A DNA stretch of 13,347 bases from Planctomycetaceae bacterium (GTDB lineage: Bacteria > Planctomycetota > Planctomycetia > Pirellulales > Lacipirellulaceae). Positions 1-7,750 of this stretch are shown here, piece by piece. How positions within the stretch are numbered: position 1 is the stretch's first letter; each line of letters begins with the position of its first letter. The notes under the pieces are model-generated. The model was given only the letters and a program-made list of their open reading frames with translations, was not told the DNA's origin and did no database searches. Position numbers and translations under genes: made by a program. The DNA lies in assembly GCA_002713555.1 (NCBI GenBank), contig PATG01000074.1:26635-39981 (forward strand). The letters are read 5' to 3'.

Positions 1-304
1 AAGCCATTGCAGCCAGAGTATGCACACCGACTAATTTTGCACCTGTTGCATAGGCAAACGTTTTGGCCGTGGTAACCCCCATGCGTAATCCAGTAAAGGA
101 GCCAGGGCCTGTGCTAGCGCAGATCAGGTCCAGTTTGTCGGGTTGCCAGCCACAGGTGGCCAGCAACTCACGAATTGCAGGATGCAGGGCCTGAGCCGTT
201 CGCTGTTCTGGGGAGAGTGTGAGAGAATGCAATACGGATCCCTGGGCATCAAGTGTGGATACACTTGCTTGACGCTGACTTGTTTCGATAGCAAGAATGC
301 GCAT
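1..304 (-). CDS. tsaB: TsaB, tRNA t6A biosynthesis protein (partial, 5' portion only)
   Basis: Reading leftwards from an ATG at 302-304, the first 101 codons translate without a stop and run off the window edge. The protein opens MRILAIETS, the usual ASKHA-fold N-terminus of TsaB. At about residues 60-80 it carries the family signature STGPGSFTGLRMGVTTAK. In the family, TsaB partners TsaD and TsaE to add threonylcarbamoyl to A37 of ANN-decoding tRNAs; TsaB itself is a scaffold rather than the catalyst. About half of the usual 220-240 residues are outside the window. The start is chosen because it aligns exactly with the family N-terminus and a stop lies just upstream in frame; no good Shine-Dalgarno is visible. 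The gene is divergent from the metallophosphoesterase, separated by about 0.6 kb. Confidence 0.93.
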   Translation of the reverse strand, partial: MRILAIETSQRQASVSTLDAQGSVLHSLTLSPEQRTAQALHPAIRELLATCGWQPDKLDLICASTGPGSFTGLRMGVTTAKTFAYATGAKLVGVHTLAAMA

Positions 305-925
305 CGGATTATCTTATCGGAGGGTCCTAGGAGGGGCCATTTATGGGATCTACATTCCGGGCTTCTATTAGGAAGTACAACAGGAATGGATGGGCTTACG
401 CAACCCCTGAACGTATCAGTCTTGGACGGTCATTGCCAAGGAGTCATGCTAGAGAGAAATGACGAAGACACACGGGTCCTTGAAGAATCGCCCTGTGGCC
501 AAACTCCCTTGGAAATCTGCACGCCATTTTACCTCAATTTGCCGCTGTGCACTCGTCCTTGACCCTCTGCAGCTAGCCACTTAGACTGACGGATTGGACT
601 AGCCTGCATATTTCATAACTTCCTGCAGTAAATCCTTGCTACAGGGAGTCTTTCCTGACGGCAGGGGCGATTCCTTCCTGACGGTAGGGGACCCCAACCT
701 GACAGGAGTCCGCAAAGCACTACGTCTGCCACGTCAAACGGTTATTAGAGTCTGTTCACGTATCCAGCATACGCTGCACACTCAAATTACCGTTTTCCAG
801 GCATTCGCTGCACTTTGCTGTCTCTCACGAAGAAAATTGTGAAATATTCAGGCCAGCGACACGGCAGAGCCAAGCACAATCATTCCGTGCCCCTCCCTTG
901 CAGCTTAAGCATTAGGTTACAACCA
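305..925. other. Gene-free divergent intergenic region with short repeats
   Basis: This 0.6 kb lies between the starts of tsaB (-) and the metallophosphoesterase (+). The open frames in it have no recognisable domain and no ribosome site, and I do not call them. It does hold short repeated motifs: a 16-bp near-identical pair at 652-667 and 675-690, a shorter relative at 697-708, and a TCCAG...CGCTGCAC pair at 763-779 and 796-813. Promoters for both flanking genes should lie here, but no convincing -35/-10 pair was picked out. Confidence 0.5.
652..708. repeat. Imperfect tandem repeat, period about 23 bp
   Basis: TTCCTGACGGCAGGGG at 652-667 recurs as TTCCTGACGGTAGGGG at 675-690 (15 of 16 bases). 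A degenerate third unit, CCTGACAGG, lies at 698-706. Each unit is itself a small inverted repeat (CCT..AGG). Its role is unknown. Confidence 0.5.
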
Positions 926-1666
926 GTGAAACGCGCAGTCATTAGCGATATTCATGGCAATCTCGAAGCATTGCAATCCGTGCTTGCCCATATCGCGGAT
1001 CAAAAAGTGGACGAGATCTTTTGTCTGGGCGATATCATTGGCTATGGGCCGAATCCGTGCGAATGTCTCGATCTTGTGATCGAAAACTGCCAGATATGTC
1101 TCTTAGGCAACCATGACCAGGGTGCCATGTTCGATCCAGAGGGATTCAACAGTGGGGCGGAGCGTGCCATTTTTTGGACCCGCGATCAATTAGAAAACTC
1201 GGGGGGGGCACGCGATCAGATAGATCGTCGCTGGGATTTTCTGGGCACATTACCACGAGTGCATCGCGATGATATCTGGTTATTTGTTCATGGCTCGCCA
1301 CGTAATCCTGTCAACGAATATGTCTTTCCCGAAGACATCTACAACCAGAAAAAAATGGAGAAACTGTTTGGCCTGATTACCAAAGGCAGTTTTCAAGGTC
1401 ACACCCATGTGCCTGGCATATTTTTGGAGAGTTTGGAGTTCATAACCCCCGACCAGACAGAAAACACTTTTGTGTTCAGGGATGAGAAATTTATGGTCAA
1501 TGTGGGGTCTGTAGGCCAGCCTAGAGACGGTGATCCACGATCGTGCTATATCATCCTTGAGGACGACAAGTTGACCTACCATCGAGTGGAGTATGATATC
1601 GAACGGACGGCCAATAAGATTTACGATACGCAGGACCTCGACAACTTTCTAGGCGACCGCATCTAG
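926..1666 (+). CDS. YfcE/MJ0936-type metallophosphoesterase
   Basis: A 246-residue cytoplasmic protein with the full calcineurin-like metallophosphoesterase motif set in order: D8-x-H10 (SDIHGN), GD36xxGYGPNP, GN62H63D, H122 (VHGSP) and GH159TH161. These supply the two-metal site. The [16 protein letters not shown] form is typical of the small PF12850 phosphodiesterase group, so a phosphodiesterase or nucleotide-phosphatase activity is likely; the substrate cannot be read from sequence. I chose the GTG at 926 because the protein then begins [12 protein letters not shown], right at the first beta strand as in the family. The frame is open 37 codons further upstream (from 815), but that extension has no domain character. 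A weak TAGG lies about 9 nt upstream of the GTG. The gene lies 175 bp upstream of yidC on the same strand. Confidence 0.9.
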   Translation: MKRAVISDIHGNLEALQSVLAHIADQKVDEIFCLGDIIGYGPNPCECLDLVIENCQICLLGNHDQGAMFDPEGFNSGAERAIFWTRDQLENSGGARDQIDRRWDFLGTLPRVHRDDIWLFVHGSPRNPVNEYVFPEDIYNQKKMEKLFGLITKGSFQGHTHVPGIFLESLEFITPDQTENTFVFRDEKFMVNVGSVGQPRDGDPRSCYIILEDDKLTYHRVEYDIERTANKIYDTQDLDNFLGDRI

Positions 1667-1783
1667 CATGGCCGGTAGGCAATATTGTAAATCCTATTTT
1701 GTATTTTGGCGTGATTTTGCCTAAGAAGAGATTTGCCAAAGAAGAAACGGATGAATCAACGCACGAGTTACCTTACAGACTGA

Positions 1784-1827
1784 CTACCCTTACTCCCTTT
1801 CCTCCTTCCCTTCCCCATTTATCCCTC
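1784..1827 (+). other. Pyrimidine-rich tract in the yidC leader
   Basis: About 45 nt immediately before yidC are almost entirely C and T, with only a few A and no G on the + strand, and include CCTCC. The composition is unlike the rest of the window. It may be an unstructured leader or a site for an RNA-binding factor; this is inference only. Confidence 0.35.
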
Positions 1828-1841
1828 AAGGCTCAGATTTC

Positions 1842-4274
1842 GTGGATCAACGTCGAGTAGTAGCTTTTCTGGCTCTTTCCTTCCTGGTACTCATGATCCA
1901 TGGCATGATCTTTGCGCCGAAGCCTCAGCCCCGCAAAGATCTTCCACCTCCTGGTGATGGACAGCAGGTAGAGGGTGTGCTGGAATCTGCTGAGGGAGTA
2001 GACATAGTAAATGGCGGCAGTGTTGATGGCGGCAGTGTTGATGGAGGCAATGTTGATGGAGGCAATGCAAATGGCAACGATGTGGCTGCCGAGATTAAGC
2101 CGCCTCTGGCAGATGAGGAGATAGGGGCTGCTATTTCAGCCAAGCAGGAGTACGTGTCGTTAGGTTCGGTGGCAGAAGATTCCCCTTATCGCATGCTGGT
2201 TACTTTGACCAACTCCGGAGCAGCTGTCAGGCGGATTGAATTGGCGAGTACTCGCTTTCGCGATTTGCACGATCGAGGTGGCTATTTAGGACATTTGGAA
2301 TTGGCTGAAGATGCCAAGGGGCAATTGTTGATATGTGCTATCGGTGCAGGGACACCTGCGGCGGAAGCTGGCTTGCAGCTAGGAGACCGCGTACTTTCTA
2401 TCCAGGTCAATGAAGAGGCAAAGGTTCTCAACGCAGGCAAGGAATTGATCCGTATTCTCAAGAGTACCAGGCCTGGCCAAAAAATTACTTTGCAGATCCA
2501 GAAAGGAGAGGGAGATCCTCAGGACTACCCAGTCACACTGGGTCGTCGCCCTCTGGAAGTCATTCGCCCTGAAGTAGGGAATGTCTTGATGCGTGACGGG
2601 AAAATCCCAGCAGACTTCCCTTCACCTCCTTCTTTTCAATTTACGTTTGAGCAACTTGGTTTAAGCAATCTGACAAAGCTGGAAGCTAAGAATTCTAGCG
2701 AGGGGAAAGGCGGCTTCAAAGAAGAGTCTGAACTAGCTGGTGTTAATCTACGCGATGCCAATTGGGAGATAGTTGAACACAATGAGAGCTCCGTGACTTT
2801 TTTGCAGCGATTGCCAGAGCATGGGGTCGAAGTTTTAAAACGTTTTACTCTGGAGCCTGTTCCCGAAGAGGAAAGGGATGATGCCAATTATCCAGGCTAT
2901 GGCCTCATACTCGATTTGATTATTCGTAATCTGGGTAATGATGAGTTGCATATGGCCTACCGACTTGATGGAGCCAACGGCCTGCCAATTGAGGGTTGGT
3001 GGTACGCCAATAAAAAGTCGCGTAGTTGGTCGGCTGGGGGTATCCGTGATATTGTGGCGCGCCATTTAGATCAGGATCCGCTGCAATTAAGTTCGACAGT
3101 CATTGCCAGTGGCGAAGCCGAAACGATGCAAGGCAATCCATTGGCTTATGTGGGAGTGGATGCACAGTATTTTTCTGCAGTTGCTTTGCCGCTTAAAGAA
3201 AACCTGGAAGATTTATGGATTGATGAAGTCCGTCCGATTCTGATTGGTCCCAAACCCAAACCGCGATCGGTTGATGGGCGTTACGCCAATGTCACCTGTC
3301 GGTTGATCAGTTTTCCGCATACGATCGCATCGGGACAATCTTTTGAGCATTCCTACAAGATCTTTACAGGGCCCAAACGTTCCGGGTTGTTGATGAAGTA
3401 TCAAGCGGTCGATAGTGAGCGATACTCACTCAACGACTTGGTTTATTTTGGTTGGTTTGGTGGTATCGCTCAGGTCATGCTGGCGGTCTTGCATTTTTTC
3501 TATGGCTGGGTTGGTAATTACGGCATTGCCATCATCCTGCTTACAGTGCTGGTTCGTAGTTGTATGTTTCCGATTAGTCGCAAACAGGCTCAAAGCATGG
3601 CCAAAATGCAAGAGTTGCGGCCGGAGATGGACAAGATCAAAGAAAAGTACAAGTCCGACATGCCGAAGCAGTCGCAAGAAATGCAGGAGTTGTACCGCAG
3701 ACACAAAATTAATCCATTGGCTGGATGTTTGCCAATGTTCATTCAATTGCCTGTTTTTGTGAGCTTGTACAGTGCCTTGATGGCTGACGTTGAGCTGCGA
3801 CAAGCGCCCCTGCTTGGAGATGCAATTCGCTGGTGCTCCAATCTGGCAGCGCCCGATATGTTTTTTGATTGGTCCAGCTTCATGCCCGAATTTGTCAATC
3901 GAGGAGAGACGATGGGCGTTGGGCTAGGGCCTTATTTGAACATATTGCCTCTGGTAACCGTTGCTCTATTCTTGCTGCAGCAAAAAATGTTTATGCCCGA
4001 AGCGGCTACTGAGCAGGCTGCCATGCAGCAGAAGATCATGAAATACATGATGCTCGTTATGGGGTTGATGTTCTTTAAAGTGGCTAGTGGGTTGTGTTTG
4101 TATTTTATTGCTTCTAGTATTTGGGGAATTGCTGAACGTAAAATGCTACCCAAACCCACGACACCGGAGGGGGGCGAAACAATGGAGACCCCAAAGATTT
4201 CTACTCCACGGAGTAGTAAGAATGGGCAACCAAAAAATAAACGCTCGAATCGTTCTAAGAAGAAAAAGCGTTAA
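1842..4274 (+). CDS. yidC: Membrane protein insertase YidC with a PDZ domain in its periplasmic region
   Basis: An 810-residue inner-membrane insertase (Oxa1/Alb3/YidC family) that inserts and folds membrane proteins with or without SecYEG. It starts at GTG 1842 with MDQRRVVAFLALS, the usual YidC opening; AAGG lies 10 nt upstream. TM1 is about residues 7-25, followed by an acidic Gly/Asn-rich linker with a GG[SN]VD repeat (57-77). The P1-like beta domain covers about 110-515. Inserted in it at about 148-238 is a PDZ domain with a YLGHL carboxylate-loop-like start and the PDZ core TPAAEAGLQLGDRVLSI. The conserved five-helix core is about 535-765, with the groove arginine R572 (LVRSCMFPISRKQ), a charged C1 coiled-coil hairpin at 580-622, and INPLAGCLPMFIQLPVF. 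The tail ends in SKKKKR, suited to ribosome contact. Its length well exceeds E. coli YidC (548). mnmE follows 14 nt downstream. Confidence 0.96.
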   Translation: MDQRRVVAFLALSFLVLMIHGMIFAPKPQPRKDLPPPGDGQQVEGVLESAEGVDIVNGGSVDGGSVDGGNVDGGNANGNDVAAEIKPPLADEEIGAAISAKQEYVSLGSVAEDSPYRMLVTLTNSGAAVRRIELASTRFRDLHDRGGYLGHLELAEDAKGQLLICAIGAGTPAAEAGLQLGDRVLSIQVNEEAKVLNAGKELIRILKSTRPGQKITLQIQKGEGDPQDYPVTLGRRPLEVIRPEVGNVLMRDGKIPADFPSPPSFQFTFEQLGLSNLTKLEAKNSSEGKGGFKEESELAGVNLRDANWEIVEHNESSVTFLQRLPEHGVEVLKRFTLEPVPEEERDDANYPGYGLILDLIIRNLGNDELHMAYRLDGANGLPIEGWWYANKKSRSWSAGGIRDIVARHLDQDPLQLSSTVIASGEAETMQGNPLAYVGVDAQYFSAVALPLKENLEDLWIDEVRPILIGPKPKPRSVDGRYANVTCRLISFPHTIASGQSFEHSYKIFTGPKRSGLLMKYQAVDSERYSLNDLVYFGWFGGIAQVMLAVLHFFYGWVGNYGIAIILLTVLVRSCMFPISRKQAQSMAKMQELRPEMDKIKEKYKSDMPKQSQEMQELYRRHKINPLAGCLPMFIQLPVFVSLYSALMADVELRQAPLLGDAIRWCSNLAAPDMFFDWSSFMPEFVNRGETMGVGLGPYLNILPLVTVALFLLQQKMFMPEAATEQAAMQQKIMKYMMLVMGLMFFKVASGLCLYFIASSIWGIAERKMLPKPTTPEGGETMETPKISTPRSSKNGQPKNKRSNRSKKKKR
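2011..2070 (+). repeat. Four-unit 15-bp tandem repeat inside yidC
   Basis: ATGGCGGCAGTGTTG at 2011-2025 is repeated exactly at 2026-2040, then as ATGGAGGCAATGTTG (2041-2055) and ATGGAGGCAATGCAA (2056-2070). The period is a multiple of three, so it encodes a GG[SN]VD pentapeptide repeat in the periplasmic linker after TM1. Copy number can change without breaking the frame. Confidence 0.9.
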
Positions 4275-4288
4275 CCCATTCCGGCCCC

Positions 4289-5668
4289 ATGGCCTACGAT
4301 CTAGAAGATACGATTGTTGCTCTTGCCACTGCTGCCGGCGGAGCCGCGCGCGGGACGGTTCGCCTTAGTGGACCACGCGTGCTTGAGTGTTTGGCAACTA
4401 TTTTTCTGCCTGCACACGGTTCTCAAGAACTGTCTGAGCTTCAACGAGCCAGTGTGGTTTCTGGCCAGCTGCAAATTGCAGATGCTGGTTTTGTTTTGCC
4501 GTGTCAGCTTTTTCTTTGGCCCAATGAGCGCAGTTATACGCGTCAGCCAACGGCCGAACTGCATACGCTTGGCGCACCACCCTTGCTGGAAGCAGTCTTG
4601 CAGGCCGCTTGTACTTGCGGAGCCCGTTTGGCAGAGCCAGGCGAGTTTACTCTACGGGCTTTTCTGGCTGGGCGATTGGACCTTACACAAGCTGAGGCCG
4701 TGCTCGGGGTTATTGATGCCCGTGGCGAACAAGATCTCCACAAGGCACTCCAGCAATTGGCCGGTGGATTATCACAGCCTTTAATGCAATTGCGTGAACA
4801 ATTGCTACAGATGTTGGCAGAGCTGGAAGCTGGGCTTGATTTTGTGGAAGAAGACATTGAGTTTATTTCGCAGGCTCAGTTGAGACGCTATTTGACCGAG
4901 GCAAGGGAGGTGGTAGCAGCGACTCTTGAGCAGATGTCCAGTCGAGCAGGAATTGGCAGGTTGCCGCGCGTTGTCCTGACCGGCGCTCCGAATGTCGGCA
5001 AGAGTAGTTTGTTTAATGCGCTTGTAGAACTGAGTGGCAGCACCAATACGTCGTCCCAGGCAATTGTTTCTGAGCAATCTGGCACGACGCGTGATTATCT
5101 AACGGCTACGATCGAGTTGGGGGGCGTAGCCTGCGAACTGGTAGATACCGCAGGCGAAGAACAAAATAGCCTTGTTGGTTCTCTCCACCAAGCTGCTCAG
5201 GACATGACCAACAGTCAATCTTGTCAGGCAGATTTGATTGTACGATGCGTTGAAGATCCTCAAGCGGATTCGTGGAAGCAGGAGCAGTTCATTGTTCGTA
5301 CCAAAGCGGACAGATTGAATTCGACAGTCATTTCAGCGCAGAATTCTGCAGCGCATTTTCATGCATGTAGCAGTGTAACCAAAGAGGGACTGCCAGAATT
5401 GCAGCAGGAAATTGGCCGGCGGTTAACCGAGGCAGCTAGTGCAGCGGGCAGTGTGGTTGCGACCACCTCAGCCCGTTGTGGTGAGAGCCTGCGCCGAGCG
5501 GATTCTGCTTTGAGCCAAGCTGCCCAGCTGGTCGATAAAGGGGGAAGCGAGGAACTAATCGCAGCAGAAGTACGAGCGGCACTTGCAGAACTTGGCCAGG
5601 TTGTAGGAGCTGTCTACACGGACGACATTTTAGACCGTGTCTTCAGCCAATTCTGTATAGGAAAGTGA
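4289..5668 (+). CDS. mnmE: tRNA modification GTPase MnmE (TrmE) with a divergent G domain
   Basis: A 459-residue protein, the usual MnmE length. With MnmG it makes the 5-(carboxymethyl)aminomethyl group on wobble U34. The N-terminal folate-binding domain opens DTIVALATAAGGAARGTVRLSG and includes the conserved GEFTLRAFLAGRLDLTQAEA (118-137). The helical domain surrounds the G domain and the chain ends in the invariant FCIGK, so it is full length. G1 is GAPNVGKSS (232-240), G2 is SGTTRD (264-269) and G3 is DTAG (286-289). The residues after G3 do not match the usual GLRxTxDxIExxGIxR, and G4 reads TKAD (338-341) where NKxD is expected. The G3-to-G4 distance is 52 residues; from memory it is about 65 in E. 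coli. The start at 4289 matches the family N-terminus, though no Shine-Dalgarno is evident. It is likely translated from the yidC transcript. Confidence 0.95.
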   Translation: MAYDLEDTIVALATAAGGAARGTVRLSGPRVLECLATIFLPAHGSQELSELQRASVVSGQLQIADAGFVLPCQLFLWPNERSYTRQPTAELHTLGAPPLLEAVLQAACTCGARLAEPGEFTLRAFLAGRLDLTQAEAVLGVIDARGEQDLHKALQQLAGGLSQPLMQLREQLLQMLAELEAGLDFVEEDIEFISQAQLRRYLTEAREVVAATLEQMSSRAGIGRLPRVVLTGAPNVGKSSLFNALVELSGSTNTSSQAIVSEQSGTTRDYLTATIELGGVACELVDTAGEEQNSLVGSLHQAAQDMTNSQSCQADLIVRCVEDPQADSWKQEQFIVRTKADRLNSTVISAQNSAAHFHACSSVTKEGLPELQQEIGRRLTEAASAAGSVVATTSARCGESLRRADSALSQAAQLVDKGGSEELIAAEVRAALAELGQVVGAVYTDDILDRVFSQFCIGK

Positions 5669-6091
5669 CAAGGGTGGGGGAGAGCCAAAAAAGAATTAGC
5701 GAGCAAAGCCCCTCTCGTGCATTACGCTTCGCAGCACGCATCCACTACTTGGAAGCGGTTACTTTAGTCTCTCTAGCGGCGTGGTCGTTCAATATTCTTG
5801 TTTCAGAATGTTCTTTGATAACGGCTCGGGAAGATTGCAATGCCGTTGATTCCTGTGTAGCAGAAGTCGCCAGACTTCTGGATCCCGCCAGTCGGCTTGG
5901 CCCTACTCTGTGCTCCTGAATATTGCTTCTAGCTTAGTTTAGAAAAAATCTCCTAGATCTACCTATATCGATTGCTTTGCCGGGTAGTTGGATTTTTGGG
6001 TAATAATCTTTTGAAGCAGACGTTTTTTCTGCCGCAGCTCACAGGCCGGGTATGTTTTCTTGGCCAATTACCAGCTTACTTCCCACTCGAG
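5669..6091. other. Spacer between mnmE and the M28 peptidase
   Basis: About 420 bp without a supported gene. A GTG-started frame overlaps the mnmE stop (5665-5919, 84 codons), but it has no recognisable domain and its last quarter reads through the hairpin at 5861-5880. The M28 frame is open upstream to a TTG at 5972; those 40 residues look non-coding. The promoter of the peptidase gene should be here, but none was identified with confidence. Confidence 0.45.
5861..5880. repeat. Perfect 8-bp hairpin (CAGAAGTC/GACTTCTG)
   Basis: CAGAAGTC (5861-5868), a GCCA tetraloop and GACTTCTG (5873-5880) form a perfect stem. No T-run follows, so it is not a canonical intrinsic terminator. It has the look of a dispersed palindrome; that it recurs elsewhere in the genome is an inference I cannot test here. 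Confidence 0.55.
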
Positions 6092-7711
6092 ATGCCGATG
6101 TACGTTCCTGCTTCTGCTTTACGTTCTCTATGGTTGTCCCCACAGTTTTGGCTGCGATTGGTTCTCATTTCAATAGTTTCTCCGAAGACAGCGGGGAGTG
6201 CCGAAGAACGTTTATGGCTCGATATGGCCCGAGCATCGATTACCAATAATGAATTATTGGGTCATGCAAACGTGTTGGCAGACGATATGTTCGAAGGGCG
6301 CGAAGCAGGATCACGTGGTGGGCATGCTGCTGCCAAATATATTCTCCAGAGTTTGAAAGAGGCTGAATTGCAACCTGCTGGGTCCAATGGTCGGTTTACG
6401 CAGCCTTTTTCGGTGGCCGCCGCCCAGAATTCACAGAATCTACTTGCCCTCTTGCCAGGTACGGATCCGATCTTGCGCGATGAGTATATACTCATTGGTG
6501 CCCATTACGACCATGTTGGCTACGGCACACGACGAAACAGTTTTGGTCCCTGGGGTTATATTCACAATGGAGCAGACGATAATGCCAGCGGTGTGGCAGC
6601 GCTTCTGGAAGTGGTTGATGCCTTGACACGCACCGAATATGAACCCCGCCGTACGATTGTGTTTGCCTTTTGGGATGGAGAAGAAAAGGGTCTCCTCGGA
6701 TCCAAGCATTGGGTAGGCTCACCAACACTTCCATTTCAGAATTTAAAACTGGCTCTGAATATTGATATGGTGGGCCGATTGAGAGAAGGACGGATTGAAG
6801 TGGGGGGGACGCGTAGTGGCAAAGGTCTACGTTGTTTGATGAGTTCTTCCCGCATGGTTGATAGCACCTGGCTCGATTTCACGTGGGAGTTCAAAGAGAA
6901 TAGTGACCACTGGACATTTTACGAAGCCAAAATACCTTCGATGTACGTACACACGGGTGTGCACGATGACTACCATCGCCCTTCGGACGATGTGGAAAAT
7001 CTGAATATTGATGGTATTCGTATGGTAAGTCAGTACCTGATCGAGCGGATTTGTGGATTGGCAGATGCCGATCAATTGCCCGTGTTTAGAAAGGAAGCAC
7101 ACTTTGATACACCTCAGTTGCAAATTCGTCAGGAGCGACCTTTACCTCCTCTAGCTTCTCGACTTGGTTTTGAATGGGAGCATCATCCGCAAATATCTGA
7201 TTTCGTGCGAATCAAAAAAATTTCACGACATAGTGCAGCGATAGCCGTCGGTTTGCGAAGAGGCGACCGTATTGTTGCGGTCAATGGAGTACCTTGCACA
7301 GAGAGCCTGATCTTGCCCAATCTGGCTCTGCAAAGCGACTCAGCCATCACACTCGAGATTGAAAGATCTGGAACCGATATGCCTCTTTCGATAACCTTGC
7401 CATTGCAGGGCAAACCGATCCAATTGGGTTTGTCCTGGCGTGAGGATCCTGCAGAGCCACAATCGGTCTACCTGACCCGAGTGGTGCCTTATTCGCCAGC
7501 TGATCGGGCAGGTCTCAAATTGAAGGATCGGATCCTGGGCTTGAGTGGACAGCCAATAACAAGCCAAGATGATTTGTTCGGCAGGATTCAAAATATGCTG
7601 ACATCCGGAGTGCAAGAGATTTTGTTTGAGGTCGAATCTCGAGGAACCGTCCGCTATGTGCTCGTTCCTTTGGGCCTTCCAACGGATATACCTGCTGATG
7701 CCACACTTTAA
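6092..7711 (+). CDS. Secreted M28 family zinc aminopeptidase with two PDZ domains
   Basis: 539 residues from the ATG at 6092. A second ATG at 6098 is an equally possible start, and neither has a strong ribosome site. Both put a hydrophobic signal segment (FWLRLVLISIVS) near the N-terminus with cleavage likely after AGSA, so the enzyme should act outside the cytoplasm. The M28 metal ligands are all present (numbering from 6092): H138 (GAHYDHVG), bridging D162 (NGADDNASG), catalytic E197 with ligand E198 (WDGEEKGLLGS), D225 (NIDMVGR) and H295 (DDYHRPSDD). A degenerate PDZ occupies about 357-440 (HSAAIAVGLRRGDRIVAVNG) and a second about 443-530 (SPADRAGLKLKDRILGL). The family removes N-terminal residues from peptides; the PDZ pair probably binds C-termini or positions substrate. 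The gene converges on the DUF971 gene, 39 bp apart. Confidence 0.92.
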   Translation: MPMYVPASALRSLWLSPQFWLRLVLISIVSPKTAGSAEERLWLDMARASITNNELLGHANVLADDMFEGREAGSRGGHAAAKYILQSLKEAELQPAGSNGRFTQPFSVAAAQNSQNLLALLPGTDPILRDEYILIGAHYDHVGYGTRRNSFGPWGYIHNGADDNASGVAALLEVVDALTRTEYEPRRTIVFAFWDGEEKGLLGSKHWVGSPTLPFQNLKLALNIDMVGRLREGRIEVGGTRSGKGLRCLMSSSRMVDSTWLDFTWEFKENSDHWTFYEAKIPSMYVHTGVHDDYHRPSDDVENLNIDGIRMVSQYLIERICGLADADQLPVFRKEAHFDTPQLQIRQERPLPPLASRLGFEWEHHPQISDFVRIKKISRHSAAIAVGLRRGDRIVAVNGVPCTESLILPNLALQSDSAITLEIERSGTDMPLSITLPLQGKPIQLGLSWREDPAEPQSVYLTRVVPYSPADRAGLKLKDRILGLSGQPITSQDDLFGRIQNMLTSGVQEILFEVESRGTVRYVLVPLGLPTDIPADATL

Positions 7712-7750
7712 ACAGCATTTAAAATAAAATCCGGCTTCCGTGGATTGGGT

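Noticed and set aside
143..562. 139-codon plus-strand frame
   Set aside because: It is antisense to the well-supported tsaB over 143-304, has no domain and is continued only by chance.
636..842. 68-codon plus-strand frame
   Set aside because: No ribosome site, no family resemblance, and its sequence is made largely from the short repeats in this region.
815..925. 37-codon upstream extension of the metallophosphoesterase
   Set aside because: The family N-terminus aligns with the GTG at 926; the extension is low in domain character and overlaps the repeat-bearing leader.
5665..5919. 84-codon frame overlapping the mnmE stop by 4 nt
   Set aside because: The start overlap and a nearby AGGA are suggestive, but there is no domain and the C-terminal part is encoded by the palindrome at 5861-5880 and its flank.
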